This document shows positions 25,599 to 37,204 of a stretch of 52,095 bases of DNA, piece by piece. Origin of the DNA: Halothiobacillus sp. 15-55-196. Lineage in GTDB: Bacteria; Pseudomonadota; Gammaproteobacteria; Halothiobacillales; Halothiobacillaceae. A program made the translations under genes and the position numbers. Below the pieces are notes generated by a model. That model ran no database searches. It saw only the letters and a list, made by a program, of their open reading frames with translations, and was not told the DNA's origin. The DNA lies in contig NCKC01000015.1 of NCBI GenBank assembly GCA_002282715.1, positions 21,181 to 73,275 on the forward strand, given 5' to 3'. How positions within the stretch are numbered: position 1 is the stretch's first letter; the number at the start of each line of letters is the position of its first letter.

Positions 25599-25988
25599 TT
25601 ACGGTAGTTCGATTTTTGGCGCTGGCGTCCAGCCGGATTGACGATGCTCGACGACTACATTCGTGTATATGCCGCCACGCACATTCCATTCGCCGGTTAC
25701 CCGCATGAAGCGGGGGGAAATGGCTGCGACCAGATCATTGAGAATGCCGTTGGTCATCGCTTCGTGAAAGCCACCTTCTTCACGGAAGGACCACATGTAT
25801 GTTTTCAGTGATTTGAGTTCCACACAGCGTTGATCGGGCACGAAATCGATCCTGATCGTGGCAAAATCCGGCTGGCCGGTTTTCGGGCACAGGCAGGTGA
25901 ACTCAGGGATCGTCATGTGAATGGTATAGTCGCGGTCCGGGAAGGGGTTGGGAAAGGTTTCGAGTGTTTTGCTGGGCTGAGTGCTCAT
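25599..25988 (-). CDS. queF: NADPH-dependent 7-cyano-7-deazaguanine reductase QueF
   Basis: QueF reduces preQ0 to preQ1 in queuosine biosynthesis, in the cytoplasm. It is of the short (unimodular, YkvM-like) class at 129 residues. The substrate-site Cys34 lies in [17 protein letters not shown] with the catalytic Asp41; the QueF motif ELKSLKTY (57-64) and GGFHEAMTN with the base-binding Glu follow. It is divergent from smc with 137 bases between start codons. No preQ1 riboswitch was recognised upstream. Confidence 0.95.
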   Translation of the reverse strand: MSTQPSKTLETFPNPFPDRDYTIHMTIPEFTCLCPKTGQPDFATIRIDFVPDQRCVELKSLKTYMWSFREEGGFHEAMTNGILNDLVAAISPRFMRVTGEWNVRGGIYTNVVVEHRQSGWTPAPKIELP

Positions 25989-26125
25989 GAATCACCTTGC
26001 ATCAATATTGGTCTGGTTACAGGCCGAATTGTATTTATGGTTAAAAGGAATGGAATGAATTCTGGCCGCCAGTATAGAGGTTCGAATCGCAGTGTGCCGC
26101 TTCGATATGTTCGCGGAGTGAGCGA

Positions 26126-29100
26126 ATGCGTCTGACGCGGCTGTATCTGGCCGGATTCAAATCCTTCGCCGCGCCGACTGAAATTCTGCTGCCCGCCGAG
26201 CGGGTGGCGATTGTCGGCCCGAATGGCTGCGGCAAATCCAACCTGATCGATGCCATCCGCTGGGTATTGGGCGAGTCTTCCGCCAGGCAGCTGCGGGGCC
26301 AGTCGCTGGACGATGTGATCTTCGCGGGCAGTGGCCAGCGTCCGGCGGCGAGTCAGGCCGTGGTCGAGTTGTCGTTCGACAACAGCGCCCGCCGCCTCTC
26401 CGGTCCATTCGGTGCTTATGATCAGATCGTCATCCGCCGAAGTCTTGGGCGGGACGGGCAATCGCGCTACAGCATCAATCAAACACGGGTTCGCCGCCGC
26501 GATGTGGTGGACTTGTTCCTCGGCACCGGTGTCGGCGCGCGCTCTTATTCTGTGATCGAGCAGGGCCAGATCAACCGGATTGTCGATGCCAAACCGGAGG
26601 ATCTGCGTACCTATCTCGAGGAGACGGCCGGCATTTCACTGTATCGGGAGCGCCGTCGCGAAACCGAAAGTCGCATTCAGCAAACCCAGGACAATCTCAG
26701 CCGCTTAAGCGATATCGCCGACGAGCTTGCTCGCCAGAAAATCCAGCTGGAACGGCAGGCGCGGACGGCTGAGCGCTATCGGGAATTGCAGAAAAAGCGG
26801 CGCCGTCAAGTCGTCGAGCAAGCAGCGGTACAGGTGGTTCTGGCCGAACGTGCCCACGCGGCGCTGGAAGCCGAGTGGCAGGCCGCCCAGTCACACATGA
26901 CGACGGCGACCGAACGCATGGCACAGGTCGAGTCGCAGTGGGCGCAGGCGGATGAAGCGCGAACGGCGGCCCAGAGCGATCTTCAACAAGTTCAGGCCCG
27001 GCAATATCAACTGGCGGCTGAGCAGGCGCAACTTCAGGGACGTTTGGGGGAGCTTGCCGCCCGAATCGAATCAACGCAGCAACAGCGCCAGGACGATCTT
27101 GCCCAGCGAACGCGGTTGGAAGCGGCCTGCACGGCGCTACAGGCTGAACTGTCCCGTCTGGCCGAGGAGCGGCGCATGCTCGAATCACAACGGCAAAACG
27201 CCATGGAGCAACGCGCCAGAGCACAGGAGCAGTTGCGGGCAGCCGATGCCCATTTGCACGAAATGCGGGCCGAATGGGCGCGTTCACACGACGAACTGGC
27301 GCGGCCGCAGCAGGATTTGGCCGCGGCAAAGGCGGAGTACGCCGCGCTGCTGCGGCAGTTGCAACGGCTGGAAACCGAGCGATCAAATGTGGCCGCGCCG
27401 GATTCCACCGGGCAGATGGTCGCCATAACCGAACAGATTCAGGATACCGAAACCCGGATGGGTGCGCTGGAACAGTCGCAAGCCGAAAGCGAAGCGGTGT
27501 TGGCCGAACAGCAAGCGGTTCTGGCTGAACAATCGGAGCGGGCTGCCGCCATGGAAAAAGAGGCGCAAACTCTGCGGCAGAATGCCGATGCGTTACAGGC
27601 CGAACGCTGTGGCCTTGAACGTGCTCTGGCGGCCCACCAAACATCGAAAGACGATTCGCCGGAAGCCGAGCGGCTCATTCGGCGTCTCGCCAATGCACAT
27701 GCCGACGCCTGGTGGGGGCATGCACTTGGTGCGGGCATCGAGGCGGCTTGCGTGGATGATCTGGATGCGCTGGTGGCGGCCTGGAATGCCAACCAGATGC
27801 CCGCAACGGGTTGGTGGGTAGCGCCGGATTCGCAGCCGGCCGAATCAAAGTCCGGCCTCGAACAGACGCCCAGCCCAAGCGAGGCGCTGGCGCCCTGGCT
27901 GCGCGATTGGCAGCACACACGCCATCCCGCAGCATCCTTGAGCGAGGCATTGGCGCAGCGCCACACCCTGCCATCCGGTCACTGTTTCGTCCTGGCCGAT
28001 GGTTGGCAGGTCGGCCGGCACTGGATCGGGCGCGGCGGGAGTGATCAAGCCGCCGTGCGGCTGGCACAACAAACCCGTCTGGTCGAATTGCAGCAGGCCG
28101 GCACCGAAGCCGAAACTGCGGCGGAGCAGGCACAGATTGAATTCCAGCGGATACAAAATCAGTTGACGGAGCAGCGCAAGCAGGTCGAGCGGCTCGTGGC
28201 CGAGCAACACCAGTTCGAACAGCAGCGTCAGCGCATGCACTGGTCGCTGGCGGATTTGCGTCGCAAGTACCAACAGCTTGAACAGCAGCAGGCGGATCGC
28301 GCGGCGAAGGTCGTTCGCATGGAGGCTGAGCACGGGCAGTTGAGTGCAGATAGGGCGCGACTGGAAGAGAAAATAGACCGTCTTGAGCAGATCGTCGCAG
28401 AGGCCCGCACGGCGCGTGATGCGTTCAATGCGCGCCAGCAAACGGCAGAGCAGGCCGTGCAGGCCTTGCGTCGCCAGGCCGGTGAAGCCGGACAGGCGCT
28501 TCAGCAGTTGGAGCGGACGGTGGATCGCAACCAGCACCAGTTTGAGCAGGCGCAGCAATCACTGGCGCGCGATGAGGCGCAGATGACGCAAATCGATCAG
28601 CGATTGGCACAATTCGCGGATCGATTGGACGGGTTGATTACGCAGCAAACCGAACGGCAGGCCGAGTTCACCGCGCTCGGTGCCCGTCAACATGAGATCG
28701 CGCAGCAGGAAAAAGCGGCGCTGGCACGTGTTCAGCAGCACGTGCAGGCCGTGCAGACCGCAGGCGTCGAGCGGCATGAGGCGCAGATCGCCCTTGAGCA
28801 GGCGCGCTCGGCGGTTCAGGCGCTGGAGTTGCAGCGCGCGCAATTGGCAGTGCGCGAGGATCACGCGGGCGAGGCTTTGACGCAGGCACTCGATCAATGG
28901 CGTGACGATCAGCAATCACTGGATGCCGAAGCCATCTGGCGGCTGGCGGACATCACGAATATTGCCGAGGCGCAGGCGTCTGAACTCTCGACGTTGGAGC
29001 AGCAGATCGCCCGTCTGGGCGCGGTGAACCTGACCGCCATCGAAGCGTTTGCCGAGGCTGAAGCACGCAAGTCCGAACTGGATGGGCAGATTGAAGATGT

Positions 29101-29629
29101 CCAGGCAGCGCTCGACCAATTGCAGGAAGCCATCCGCACGCTGGATAAGCAGACGCGCGCGCAATTTAAGTCGGTGTTCGAGGCGGTGAATGCGCGCATC
29201 GGCCCCTTGTTCGTGCACTTGTTCGGTGGCGGCGAGGCTCGGCTCGAATTGAGCGGTGCGGACGATCTGGATGCCGGCGTGCTGTTATTCGCCAAACCGC
29301 CGGGCAAGAAAGTCACCCAATTATCGTTATTATCGGGGGGTGAGCGGGCGCTGACAGCAGTGGCGTTGATTTTTGCTTTATTCGAGCTCAACCCCGCGCC
29401 TTTCTGTATTCTGGATGAGGTCGATGCCCCGCTGGATGAGGCCAATGTCGGCCGATTCTGTGCTATGGTTTCGGCCATGTCGGACCGGGTGCAATTCCTG
29501 TTCGTGACGCACAATAAAACCACGATGGCCAGCGCCTCGGCTTTGGTCGGGGTGACAATGCGCGAAGCGGGTGTTTCACGCATTGTCTCGGTGGATGTGG
29601 ATCGCGCCGTGCAACTATTAGAGTCATAA
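26126..29629 (+). CDS. smc: Chromosome segregation protein SMC
   Basis: SMC is the ATPase of the SMC-ScpAB condensin that compacts and helps separate sister chromosomes. At 1167 residues it has the full layout: Walker A GPNGCGKSN (31-39), QIVIRRSLGRDGQSRYSIN, long coiled coils rich in Gln, Ala and Glu, a small hinge around residues 520-640, the return coiled coil, and the C-terminal head with signature LSLLSGGERALTAVALIFALF and Walker B PFCILDEVDAPLDEANV. Its presence rather than MukB is typical of gammaproteobacteria outside the enteric group. It is followed 4 bases later by zipA and then ligA, a conserved order. Confidence 0.97.
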   Translation: MRLTRLYLAGFKSFAAPTEILLPAERVAIVGPNGCGKSNLIDAIRWVLGESSARQLRGQSLDDVIFAGSGQRPAASQAVVELSFDNSARRLSGPFGAYDQIVIRRSLGRDGQSRYSINQTRVRRRDVVDLFLGTGVGARSYSVIEQGQINRIVDAKPEDLRTYLEETAGISLYRERRRETESRIQQTQDNLSRLSDIADELARQKIQLERQARTAERYRELQKKRRRQVVEQAAVQVVLAERAHAALEAEWQAAQSHMTTATERMAQVESQWAQADEARTAAQSDLQQVQARQYQLAAEQAQLQGRLGELAARIESTQQQRQDDLAQRTRLEAACTALQAELSRLAEERRMLESQRQNAMEQRARAQEQLRAADAHLHEMRAEWARSHDELARPQQDLAAAKAEYAALLRQLQRLETERSNVAAPDSTGQMVAITEQIQDTETRMGALEQSQAESEAVLAEQQAVLAEQSERAAAMEKEAQTLRQNADALQAERCGLERALAAHQTSKDDSPEAERLIRRLANAHADAWWGHALGAGIEAACVDDLDALVAAWNANQMPATGWWVAPDSQPAESKSGLEQTPSPSEALAPWLRDWQHTRHPAASLSEALAQRHTLPSGHCFVLADGWQVGRHWIGRGGSDQAAVRLAQQTRLVELQQAGTEAETAAEQAQIEFQRIQNQLTEQRKQVERLVAEQHQFEQQRQRMHWSLADLRRKYQQLEQQQADRAAKVVRMEAEHGQLSADRARLEEKIDRLEQIVAEARTARDAFNARQQTAEQAVQALRRQAGEAGQALQQLERTVDRNQHQFEQAQQSLARDEAQMTQIDQRLAQFADRLDGLITQQTERQAEFTALGARQHEIAQQEKAALARVQQHVQAVQTAGVERHEAQIALEQARSAVQALELQRAQLAVREDHAGEALTQALDQWRDDQQSLDAEAIWRLADITNIAEAQASELSTLEQQIARLGAVNLTAIEAFAEAEARKSELDGQIEDVQAALDQLQEAIRTLDKQTRAQFKSVFEAVNARIGPLFVHLFGGGEARLELSGADDLDAGVLLFAKPPGKKVTQLSLLSGGERALTAVALIFALFELNPAPFCILDEVDAPLDEANVGRFCAMVSAMSDRVQFLFVTHNKTTMASASALVGVTMREAGVSRIVSVDVDRAVQLLES

Positions 29630-29633
29630 AAGT

Positions 29634-32713
<3,080 letters not shown>

Positions 32714-32742
32714 ACCCACCCGACATCGAATTAGAGCCTTTT

Positions 32743-33720
32743 ATGCCGAACATGACCGTTGACCAAATTCGCGAACTCGCAGCGCCCGATATGGCGCGCG
32801 TCAATACCGTGATCCAGACCAAACTGGCTTCCGATGTCGCCCTCATAAATCAGCTCTCCCAGTACATCATCGGCGCGGGCGGCAAGCGCTTTCGCCCCAT
32901 GGTACTGATGCTGGCGGCGAAGGCGTTGGGTGGAAAATCCCCCTGGGCCGCGCAAATGGCTGTGGTGGTCGAGCTGATTCACACCGCCACCTTGCTGCAC
33001 GATGATGTCGTCGATGAATCCACCCTGCGGCGCGGACGCGATACCGCGAATGCCCTTTTTGGCAATGCCGCTTCGGTTTTGACCGGTGATTTCCTCTACT
33101 CACGCGCGTTCGAGATGATGGTCGAGGTGCAACAGCCTCGTGTCATGGCCATTCTGGCGCAGGCCACCAATCGCATTGCCGAAGGCGAAGTGCTGCAACT
33201 CATGAACGTGGGCGATGCCGACGTAAGCGAAGAGCGCTACGTCGATGTCATTATCCGCAAAACCGCGACCCTGTTCGCCGCCGCCACTCAACTGGCCGCC
33301 GTGCTCGAAGGCCAGCCGGAAGAAATGGAAGCGGCGTTGACCGCCTACGGCCTGCATCTGGGTACCGCATTCCAGTTGATCGACGACGTGCTTGATTACA
33401 CCGGCGACGAAGCGCAGACGGGTAAACACGTGGGCGACGATCTGGCCGAAGGCAAGCCTACACTGCCACTGATTATCGCCATGCAGCGGGGCGATGAAGC
33501 CACCGTGGCCATGATTCGCCGGGCGATTACCGAGCAGGATGCGCGTGATATCGAGGCGATCTGCGCTGCGATTGAACTCACCGGCGCGCTCGCCTATACT
33601 GCGCACCGCGCGCAGGCCGAGGCAGACCGGGCGAAACAGGCCATCGCCGCCGTTCCCGACAGCCCGTTCAAGGAAGCCCTGCTTGCGCTGGCCGACGCGG
33701 CCGTTGCCCGAAATCACTGA
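32743..33720 (+). CDS. ispB: Octaprenyl diphosphate synthase IspB
   Basis: A trans-polyprenyl diphosphate synthase that makes the side chain of ubiquinone from farnesyl diphosphate and isopentenyl diphosphate. The two aspartate-rich motifs are LLHDDVVDES and LIDDVLDYTGD; GAGGKRFRPM is the family's N-terminal substrate motif, and GDDLAEGKPTLPLI follows the second. ATG at 32743 is chosen; an upstream TTG at 32695 would overlap ligA and add an unconserved tail. A second ATG at 32752 is possible. The chain length cannot be proved from sequence, but octaprenyl is usual. Confidence 0.92.
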   Translation: MPNMTVDQIRELAAPDMARVNTVIQTKLASDVALINQLSQYIIGAGGKRFRPMVLMLAAKALGGKSPWAAQMAVVVELIHTATLLHDDVVDESTLRRGRDTANALFGNAASVLTGDFLYSRAFEMMVEVQQPRVMAILAQATNRIAEGEVLQLMNVGDADVSEERYVDVIIRKTATLFAAATQLAAVLEGQPEEMEAALTAYGLHLGTAFQLIDDVLDYTGDEAQTGKHVGDDLAEGKPTLPLIIAMQRGDEATVAMIRRAITEQDARDIEAICAAIELTGALAYTAHRAQAEADRAKQAIAAVPDSPFKEALLALADAAVARNH

Positions 33721-33753
33721 ATTCTAAGGCATCACCCGCTGCAACAGGCATTT

Positions 33754-33830
33754 CGGAGTGTGGCTCAGTCTGGTAGAGCACTACGTTCGGGACGTAGGGG
33801 TCGTAGGTTCGAATCCTATCACTCCGACCA
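33754..33830 (+). tRNA. tRNA-Pro (anticodon CGG)
   Basis: The acceptor stem CGGAGTG pairs with CACTCCG, followed by discriminator A and an encoded CCA. The anticodon arm is CTACG-TTCGGGA-CGTAG, giving anticodon CGG for codon CCG; the T arm carries GGTTCGAATCC. Length 77 including CCA. It lies 33 bases after ispB. A weak dyad with GGTGGATTTTG and seven T lies about 50 bases downstream. Confidence 0.95.
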
Positions 33831-33907
33831 AATTCAAAAATCAACCAGCATGACCCGCCTTGACATTCGCACAGGTGGATTTTGTTTTTTTGGAGTTCTG
33901 GCCACGA

Positions 33908-34375
33908 TCAATCGGGAATCGGCAGTGAAGTCTTGTCGAGTACTCGTCGCAATACAAAGCTAGTTTTAACGCCAGAGACGCCTTCGATCCGCGTGATTTG
34001 GTTCAGTAGCAGGATCTGATAGGCATCCATGTCGGATACTATCAACTTGAGTTGATAGTCGGCGGTCTGGCCGGTAATCAACAGGCATTCAATTACTTCG
34101 GGAAGTTGTGCCACTTGTTGCTCGAAGTGCGCGAACCGCTCCGGCGTGTGCTGATCCATCGAAATATGCAGCAGAGCCATGAGGTTGAGACCGAGTTTCT
34201 TTGCGTCCAGCAGGGCGCGATACCCCAGAATCAACCCACTTTCTTCCAGTGCGCGCACCCGCCTTAGGCAGGGAGAGGGAGAAAGCCTGATGGCTTCAGC
34301 CAGCTCCTGATTACTGAGCCGCCCATTTTCCTGAAGCAAAGTCAGGATTTGGCGATCGTAGCGATCCAGTGTCAT
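33908..34375 (-). CDS. Lrp/AsnC-family transcriptional regulator
   Basis: A 155-residue regulator. The N-terminal helix-turn-helix (LDRYDRQILTLLQENGRLSNQELAEAIRLSPSPCLRRVRALEESG) is characteristic of the family, and the C-terminal RAM ligand-binding domain (residues 65-145) has VIECLLITGQTADYQLKLIVSDMDAY and TRIEGVSGVKTSFVLRRV. Such proteins form octamers and respond to amino acids. The specific ligand is not known. It lies at the edge of a 900-base AT-rich region that it might itself control. Confidence 0.93.
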   Translation of the reverse strand: MTLDRYDRQILTLLQENGRLSNQELAEAIRLSPSPCLRRVRALEESGLILGYRALLDAKKLGLNLMALLHISMDQHTPERFAHFEQQVAQLPEVIECLLITGQTADYQLKLIVSDMDAYQILLLNQITRIEGVSGVKTSFVLRRVLDKTSLPIPD

Positions 34376-35274
34376 ATTTTTTCCTTGTGTTTGTTATAGG
34401 CAGATTAATTCATTTTTAAGTTATTTTAAGAAATAAAGTTGCGCAAATTGCTTGATTTGGACCAAAAATGGCAATCGCCTGCGTCGGCACTCATCATAGA
34501 ATTTATTCGAGCCCTAGTTAAGTTCAAGCTATCCTTGGACCCGCTTTTCCCCGTGCAGGCGATCGATCCGGTCGGTTGTGTGGAGTGCCTCAAAATGGTC
34601 ATGGAATGAGGGCTATCATTTCTTTCATAAGGCAAGCAGGTCAGAATCGTGTTGTCTCAGTCCGAACAAAAATACCGCCTGTCCCCTTTGCTTCAATATC
34701 TGATCGACCCGGGTGAATCCTTGCGTAATAAGTCACCATCTAATTCATGATCCTTTGTGATTGTGTTTTTTCTACGTGACTTGAAATTGTGATGATTTGA
34801 GCCTTGTTATTATTTATTAATAATATTCTAATATTTGAAAATCAATAAATCAGCCTGTTTATCCCTTGAGATGCAGTTGTACGAATCAGTAAATATTAAT
34901 CCGCATGTACTGGCTTATAAATATTACTATTCCTTCCTGAGTAATAAAATCAGAATGATTCCCAGCCTCTTGGCTAAATGGTGGATATGGTGATGGTGAA
35001 TGTTAATCATGCCGGCAAAACGTTATTTTTTAGAAAATCATGATTCTAAAGAAATAATTTTTTATAAATTCATCATCTACGTGCGCAAAGCAATAAATTT
35101 AGCTCGGTAAATTAATAGCTTAAATATTGATTTTCTGTGTATTTTATTATCATTTTTTATTTTAAAATTATATTTGCCAGATGCCCTGTGCTCCGTAATT
35201 CTTAATCGAGGCGCGACCTTGGTTATTTCAACGGGGTCGGCTATTGACCAGAATAAAATTAACAGGAGCGATGT
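34376..35274. other. AT-rich intergenic region upstream of fcc genes
   Basis: These 899 bases hold no convincing gene. Composition falls sharply, especially from 34740 to 35180, where runs such as TTATTAATAATATT are frequent, unlike the flanking coding DNA. It must contain the promoter of the Lrp-type gene leftward and of the cytochrome c gene rightward. A short leftward reading frame at 34426-34635 has no ribosome-binding site and no recognisable features. Confidence 0.6.
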
Positions 35275-35625
35275 ATGTTTTCTTTTTCGTTGACTCGCTT
35301 GAACGAGCCATGCAGCAGGTATGTGCTTCGTGCGGGAGGTTTGGCTTTATTGATTTTTGCCGGTGTTTCTGTCGCTTCGGCAAACGATTCAGTGACGGGG
35401 GCCACTATTGGTTATACCTGTATGGGGTGTCATGGGGTTAATGGCCAAAGCCCCGGCCCCATCCCCAGTATTGCAGGTCAGTCGGCTGAGCGATTGACAA
35501 CCCAGATGATGGCTTATAGAGATGGTTCGAAAAGCGGAACCATCATGAATCGTATTGCCAAGGGTTATACGCCTGAAGAAATTAAAGCAGTTGCCGCGTT
35601 TTTTGCGCAGCAACCGGCCAAGTGA
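35275..35625 (+). CDS. fccA: Monoheme cytochrome c, flavocytochrome c small subunit type
   Basis: A 116-residue secreted class I cytochrome c. The signal peptide ends near VASA/ND (about residue 36); a single heme site C-M-G-C-H is at residues 49-53, and the axial Met is likely in the MMAYRDGSKSG or IMNRIAKGYTPEEIKAVAAFFA segment. Its place 33 bases before FccB makes it the electron-accepting partner of sulfide dehydrogenase. FccA of Allochromatium has two hemes; this one has one, like the smaller Chlorobium form. AGGAG lies 8 bases before the ATG. Confidence 0.85.
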   Translation: MFSFSLTRLNEPCSRYVLRAGGLALLIFAGVSVASANDSVTGATIGYTCMGCHGVNGQSPGPIPSIAGQSAERLTTQMMAYRDGSKSGTIMNRIAKGYTPEEIKAVAAFFAQQPAK

Positions 35626-35658
35626 TCCGTCTTTGCAGTAAGCGAACAGGAAAAAATT

Positions 35659-36942
35659 ATGACTATGAATCGGCGAAATTTTCTTAAAACATCCATTGGT
35701 GTGGCCGGCGCGGCTTCGCTCTCTGCCTGTAGCATGAACAAAATGGCATCCCATTCAGGGCGCAAAGCGCATGTCGTCGTGGTCGGCGGTGGATTTGGTG
35801 GTGCAACGGCGGCGAAGTACATTCGGCAGTTTGATCCAAATATTGCCGTGACCCTGATTGATGCCCACGCAAATCATGTGACTTGCCCGTTCTCGAATCT
35901 GGTTTTGGCCGGTGAAAAAACGATGGCGGACATTACGATGAATTTCGATTCTTTGCGCAGCCAACACGATGTAAACGTTGTGCAGGGGTTGGTCACCGAG
36001 ATCGATGGCGTAAACCGTAAATTGAAGCTGGCTGACGGTCAAACCTTTACCTATGACCGGTTGGTGCTATCGCCCGGTATTGACTTTAAATACGAAGCGA
36101 TTGAAGGCTACAGCGCCAAGGTGGCAGCGAACCAAATGCCTCATGCTTGGCAAGCGGGATCACAAACTGAATTGTTGCGGCGCCAGCTAGAGGCGATGCC
36201 CGATGGTGGTTTGTTTATTATGAGCGCACCTGCAAATCCTTTCCGCTGCCCGCCAGGCCCTTACGAACGTGCTTCGTTGGTCGCCAGTTATTTCAAAAAG
36301 CATAAACCCAAATCCAAGATTCTCATATTGGATGCAAAAAGTAAGTTTGCCAAACAGGGGCTGTTTGAAGCGGGCTGGCAGAGCGAGTACCCCGGCATGA
36401 TCGAATGGGTCAGTATGGATATGGGCGGTGCTGTCAATCAAGTTGATCCTGCGATGATGACGGTCACGGCGGCGGATGTGCATAAAGGCAATGTCGTTAA
36501 TATCATCCCGCCTCAAAAGGCAGGCAAAATTGCTTTTGATTCGGGGCTGACCGATCAAACCGGCTGGTGTCCGGTCAATCAGAAAACCTATGAATCTAGC
36601 CTGGTGCCCAACATCCACGTAGTGGGTGATTCATCCATTGCCGGCCCATTGCCCAAATCGGGTTATTCGGCTAATTCTGAAGCCAAAATATGCGCTGCCG
36701 CCATTGTGGCCCTGGTCAACGGTCGAAGTGCGCCAGAGCCTAGCTGGGTAAACACCTGCTATAGCCTGGTTGCACCGGACTACGGTATTTCTGTCGCTTC
36801 GGTTTACAAATATGAAGAAGGTAAAACCGTTTCCGTGAAAGGTGCTGGGGGCGTTTCGCCCAAAAATGGCAACAAGCGACTAGAAGCCGTGTATGCACAG
36901 GGCTGGTACGATTCGATCACTCAGGATATCTGGAAAAGCTGA
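35659..36942 (+). CDS. fccB: Flavocytochrome c sulfide dehydrogenase flavoprotein
   Basis: FccB oxidises sulfide in the periplasm and passes electrons to the cytochrome subunit. A Tat signal (RRNFLK, residues 5-10) is followed by the FAD-binding VVVVGGGFGGATAAKYI. Cys76 in HVTCPFSN matches the residue that holds FAD covalently in the Allochromatium enzyme. Cys197 (NPFRCPPGPYERASL) and Cys304 (GWCPVNQKTYES) match the redox-active disulfide pair at the sulfide site. VGDSSIAGPLPKSGYSANSEAK is the second FAD segment. At 427 residues it is complete. The Tat route suggests that FAD is inserted before export, while the cytochrome goes by Sec. Confidence 0.92.
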   Translation: MTMNRRNFLKTSIGVAGAASLSACSMNKMASHSGRKAHVVVVGGGFGGATAAKYIRQFDPNIAVTLIDAHANHVTCPFSNLVLAGEKTMADITMNFDSLRSQHDVNVVQGLVTEIDGVNRKLKLADGQTFTYDRLVLSPGIDFKYEAIEGYSAKVAANQMPHAWQAGSQTELLRRQLEAMPDGGLFIMSAPANPFRCPPGPYERASLVASYFKKHKPKSKILILDAKSKFAKQGLFEAGWQSEYPGMIEWVSMDMGGAVNQVDPAMMTVTAADVHKGNVVNIIPPQKAGKIAFDSGLTDQTGWCPVNQKTYESSLVPNIHVVGDSSIAGPLPKSGYSANSEAKICAAAIVALVNGRSAPEPSWVNTCYSLVAPDYGISVASVYKYEEGKTVSVKGAGGVSPKNGNKRLEAVYAQGWYDSITQDIWKS

Positions 36943-37082
36943 AATAAATCATAATCTTGTACCGTCGGCGTTCGGGTGTTCCTGGAGCCTTTCTGGCTTC
37001 AGGGGCCGTAGAGAAAATCGAGCTGCTCAGATGGATCCGTGGCCAATTTTCCGAGAGGCTCCCGAGCATTTGATTTGCGAAC

Positions 37083-37112
37083 TCCGCTGGTGATCGCGCC
37101 AGCGGATTTTTT
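37083..37112 (+). terminator. Intrinsic terminator downstream of fccB
   Basis: TCCGCTGG-TGATCGCG-CCAGCGGA is a perfect 8-bp stem running straight into TTTTTT. It lies 140 bases after the fccB stop and is the clear end of the fcc operon. Confidence 0.85.
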
Positions 37113-37204
37113 ATTAAAGGCGTTTTGGCACCAACCCGCCATCAAAACGCGTTATCCTTCCGCGCTGTTTATTTTTTCCAAGCTTCCCTTGTGATTAATT
37201 CCTT

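Noticed and set aside
25988..26125. Possible preQ1 riboswitch upstream of queF
   Set aside because: No recognisable preQ1 aptamer stem or pseudoknot pattern was found, and queF here is not preceded by a terminator hairpin.
26697..27644. Long leftward reading frame of 315 codons inside smc
   Set aside because: Proline- and arginine-rich translation typical of the antisense of GC-rich coding DNA; smc is unmistakable on the other strand.
34426..34635. Small leftward reading frame in the AT-rich region before fcc
   Set aside because: No start signal, no similarity recognised and no neighbour context; better left as intergenic.
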